In this document: positions 63,895-64,000 of the stretch, in pieces
Numbering within the stretch: the stretch's first letter is position 1
Layout: each line of letters begins with the position of its first letter
Notes under the pieces: generated by a model
What the model was told of the DNA's origin: nothing
Database searches by the model: none
What the model saw: only the letters and a program-made list of their open reading frames with translations
Made by a program: the position numbers and the translations under genes
Origin: an uncultured Pseudomonadota bacterium
Lineage (GTDB): Bacteria > Pseudomonadota > Gammaproteobacteria > Steroidobacterales > Steroidobacteraceae
Assembly (NCBI GenBank): GCA_903879335.1
Contig: CAIRLC010000034.1
Location: 1-64,000 of the forward strand
Direction of reading: 5' to 3'
Length of the DNA: 64,000 nt

Positions 63895-64000
63895 ATGCAA
63901 TTGAATGACCCACCGCATCCTGGCGAAACGCTGCTTGATGACGTCCTGCCGGCGCTTGGCTTGACTGTCAGTGCGGCAGCATTCGCATTAGGCGTAGATC
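63895..64000 (+). CDS. HigA-type antitoxin, partial (cut by right edge)
   Basis: The frame begins at ATG 63895 and runs 35 codons to the window end without a stop: MQLNDPPHPGETLLDDVLPALG followed by LTVSAAAFALGVD. The HPGE...LPxLGL-S/T-V...A..LGV start is the signature of HigA addiction-module antitoxins (XRE fold). No HigB-type gene lies directly upstream, since only 73 bp separate it from the previous antitoxin stop, so its toxin is missing or downstream. Two antitoxins in a row mark a TA-rich segment. Confidence 0.8.
   Translation, partial: MQLNDPPHPGETLLDDVLPALGLTVSAAAFALGVD

Noticed and set aside
1-64000. CRISPR arrays, insertion sequences or rRNA genes
   Set aside because: Reading both strands showed no regularly spaced repeats, transposase motifs with terminal inverted repeats or rRNA-like sequence.

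Overview
The window reads as chromosomal DNA of a fairly GC-rich Gram-negative bacterium, most probably a gammaproteobacterium of the Xanthomonadales/Nevskiales/Steroidobacterales type. That placement is an inference from gene content: a rimP-nusA-infB-rbfA-truB operon, feoAB followed by a DUF6587 gene, a gltD-like/korA/korB operon, amylosucrase, several secreted M13 and DUF885 peptidases, lipoproteins and outer-membrane-type proteins. No rRNA, intact tRNA, CRISPR array, transposase or integrase was seen. Starts were chosen by ribosome-binding site, gene overlap or signal-peptide logic, and many are GTG or TTG.

Left part (1-20.6 kb). A MazEF-type toxin-antitoxin pair is cut by the left edge and has a perfect 31-bp palindrome in front of it. 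A decayed copy of the toxin lies at 4545-4665. Then come mostly monocistronic, mostly exported functions: a YVTN-propeller/phosphoesterase, a MetX-like alpha/beta hydrolase, a SnoaL-like protein, a Tat-exported amidohydrolase, a SOUL lipoprotein, an NCS1 permease, an M13 peptidase, a YbdL-like aminotransferase, a second phosphoesterase, a small membrane protein, amylosucrase, a metallophosphoesterase lipoprotein and an acyltransferase. Convergent pairs are separated by clear hairpins.

Middle part (20.7-34 kb). A long rightward gene run (Na+/solute symporter, guanidino-acid-type ureohydrolase, exported amidohydrolase, three-repeat outer-membrane-like protein, serine hydrolase, DUF1345, sterol desaturase) is interrupted only by an antisense DUF2256 zinc-ribbon gene. 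It is followed by a leftward operon for a 2-oxoacid:ferredoxin oxidoreductase with its own flavin/ferredoxin electron-transfer subunit.

Core part (34-51 kb). The nusA-infB translation/transcription operon is preceded by an unexplained leader terminator. Next come ugd, manC and a phosphomannomutase, which supply UDP-glucuronate and GDP-mannose for exopolysaccharide. A Fur-box-controlled feoA-feoB-DUF6587 iron-uptake operon follows, and convergent to it are cstA-ybdD-MFS and uppP.

Right part (51-64 kb). This holds the most unusual material. A small secreted Gly/Pro-rich repeat protein is paired with a JmjC-type cupin oxygenase. Next is a 1460-residue multicopper oxidase with fibronectin-III domains and an inserted phage-tail-like module, followed by a cytochrome c/periplasmic-binding-protein fusion and a tiny secreted protein. 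A peptide deformylase and a DUF885 peptidase follow. At 62877-62921 lies the 3' part of a tRNA-Val(CAC) gene, the usual scar of site-specific integration. To its right are a RelE/HigB-HigA-like toxin-antitoxin pair and the start of a second HigA antitoxin, so a mobile island probably begins here and runs off the right edge.
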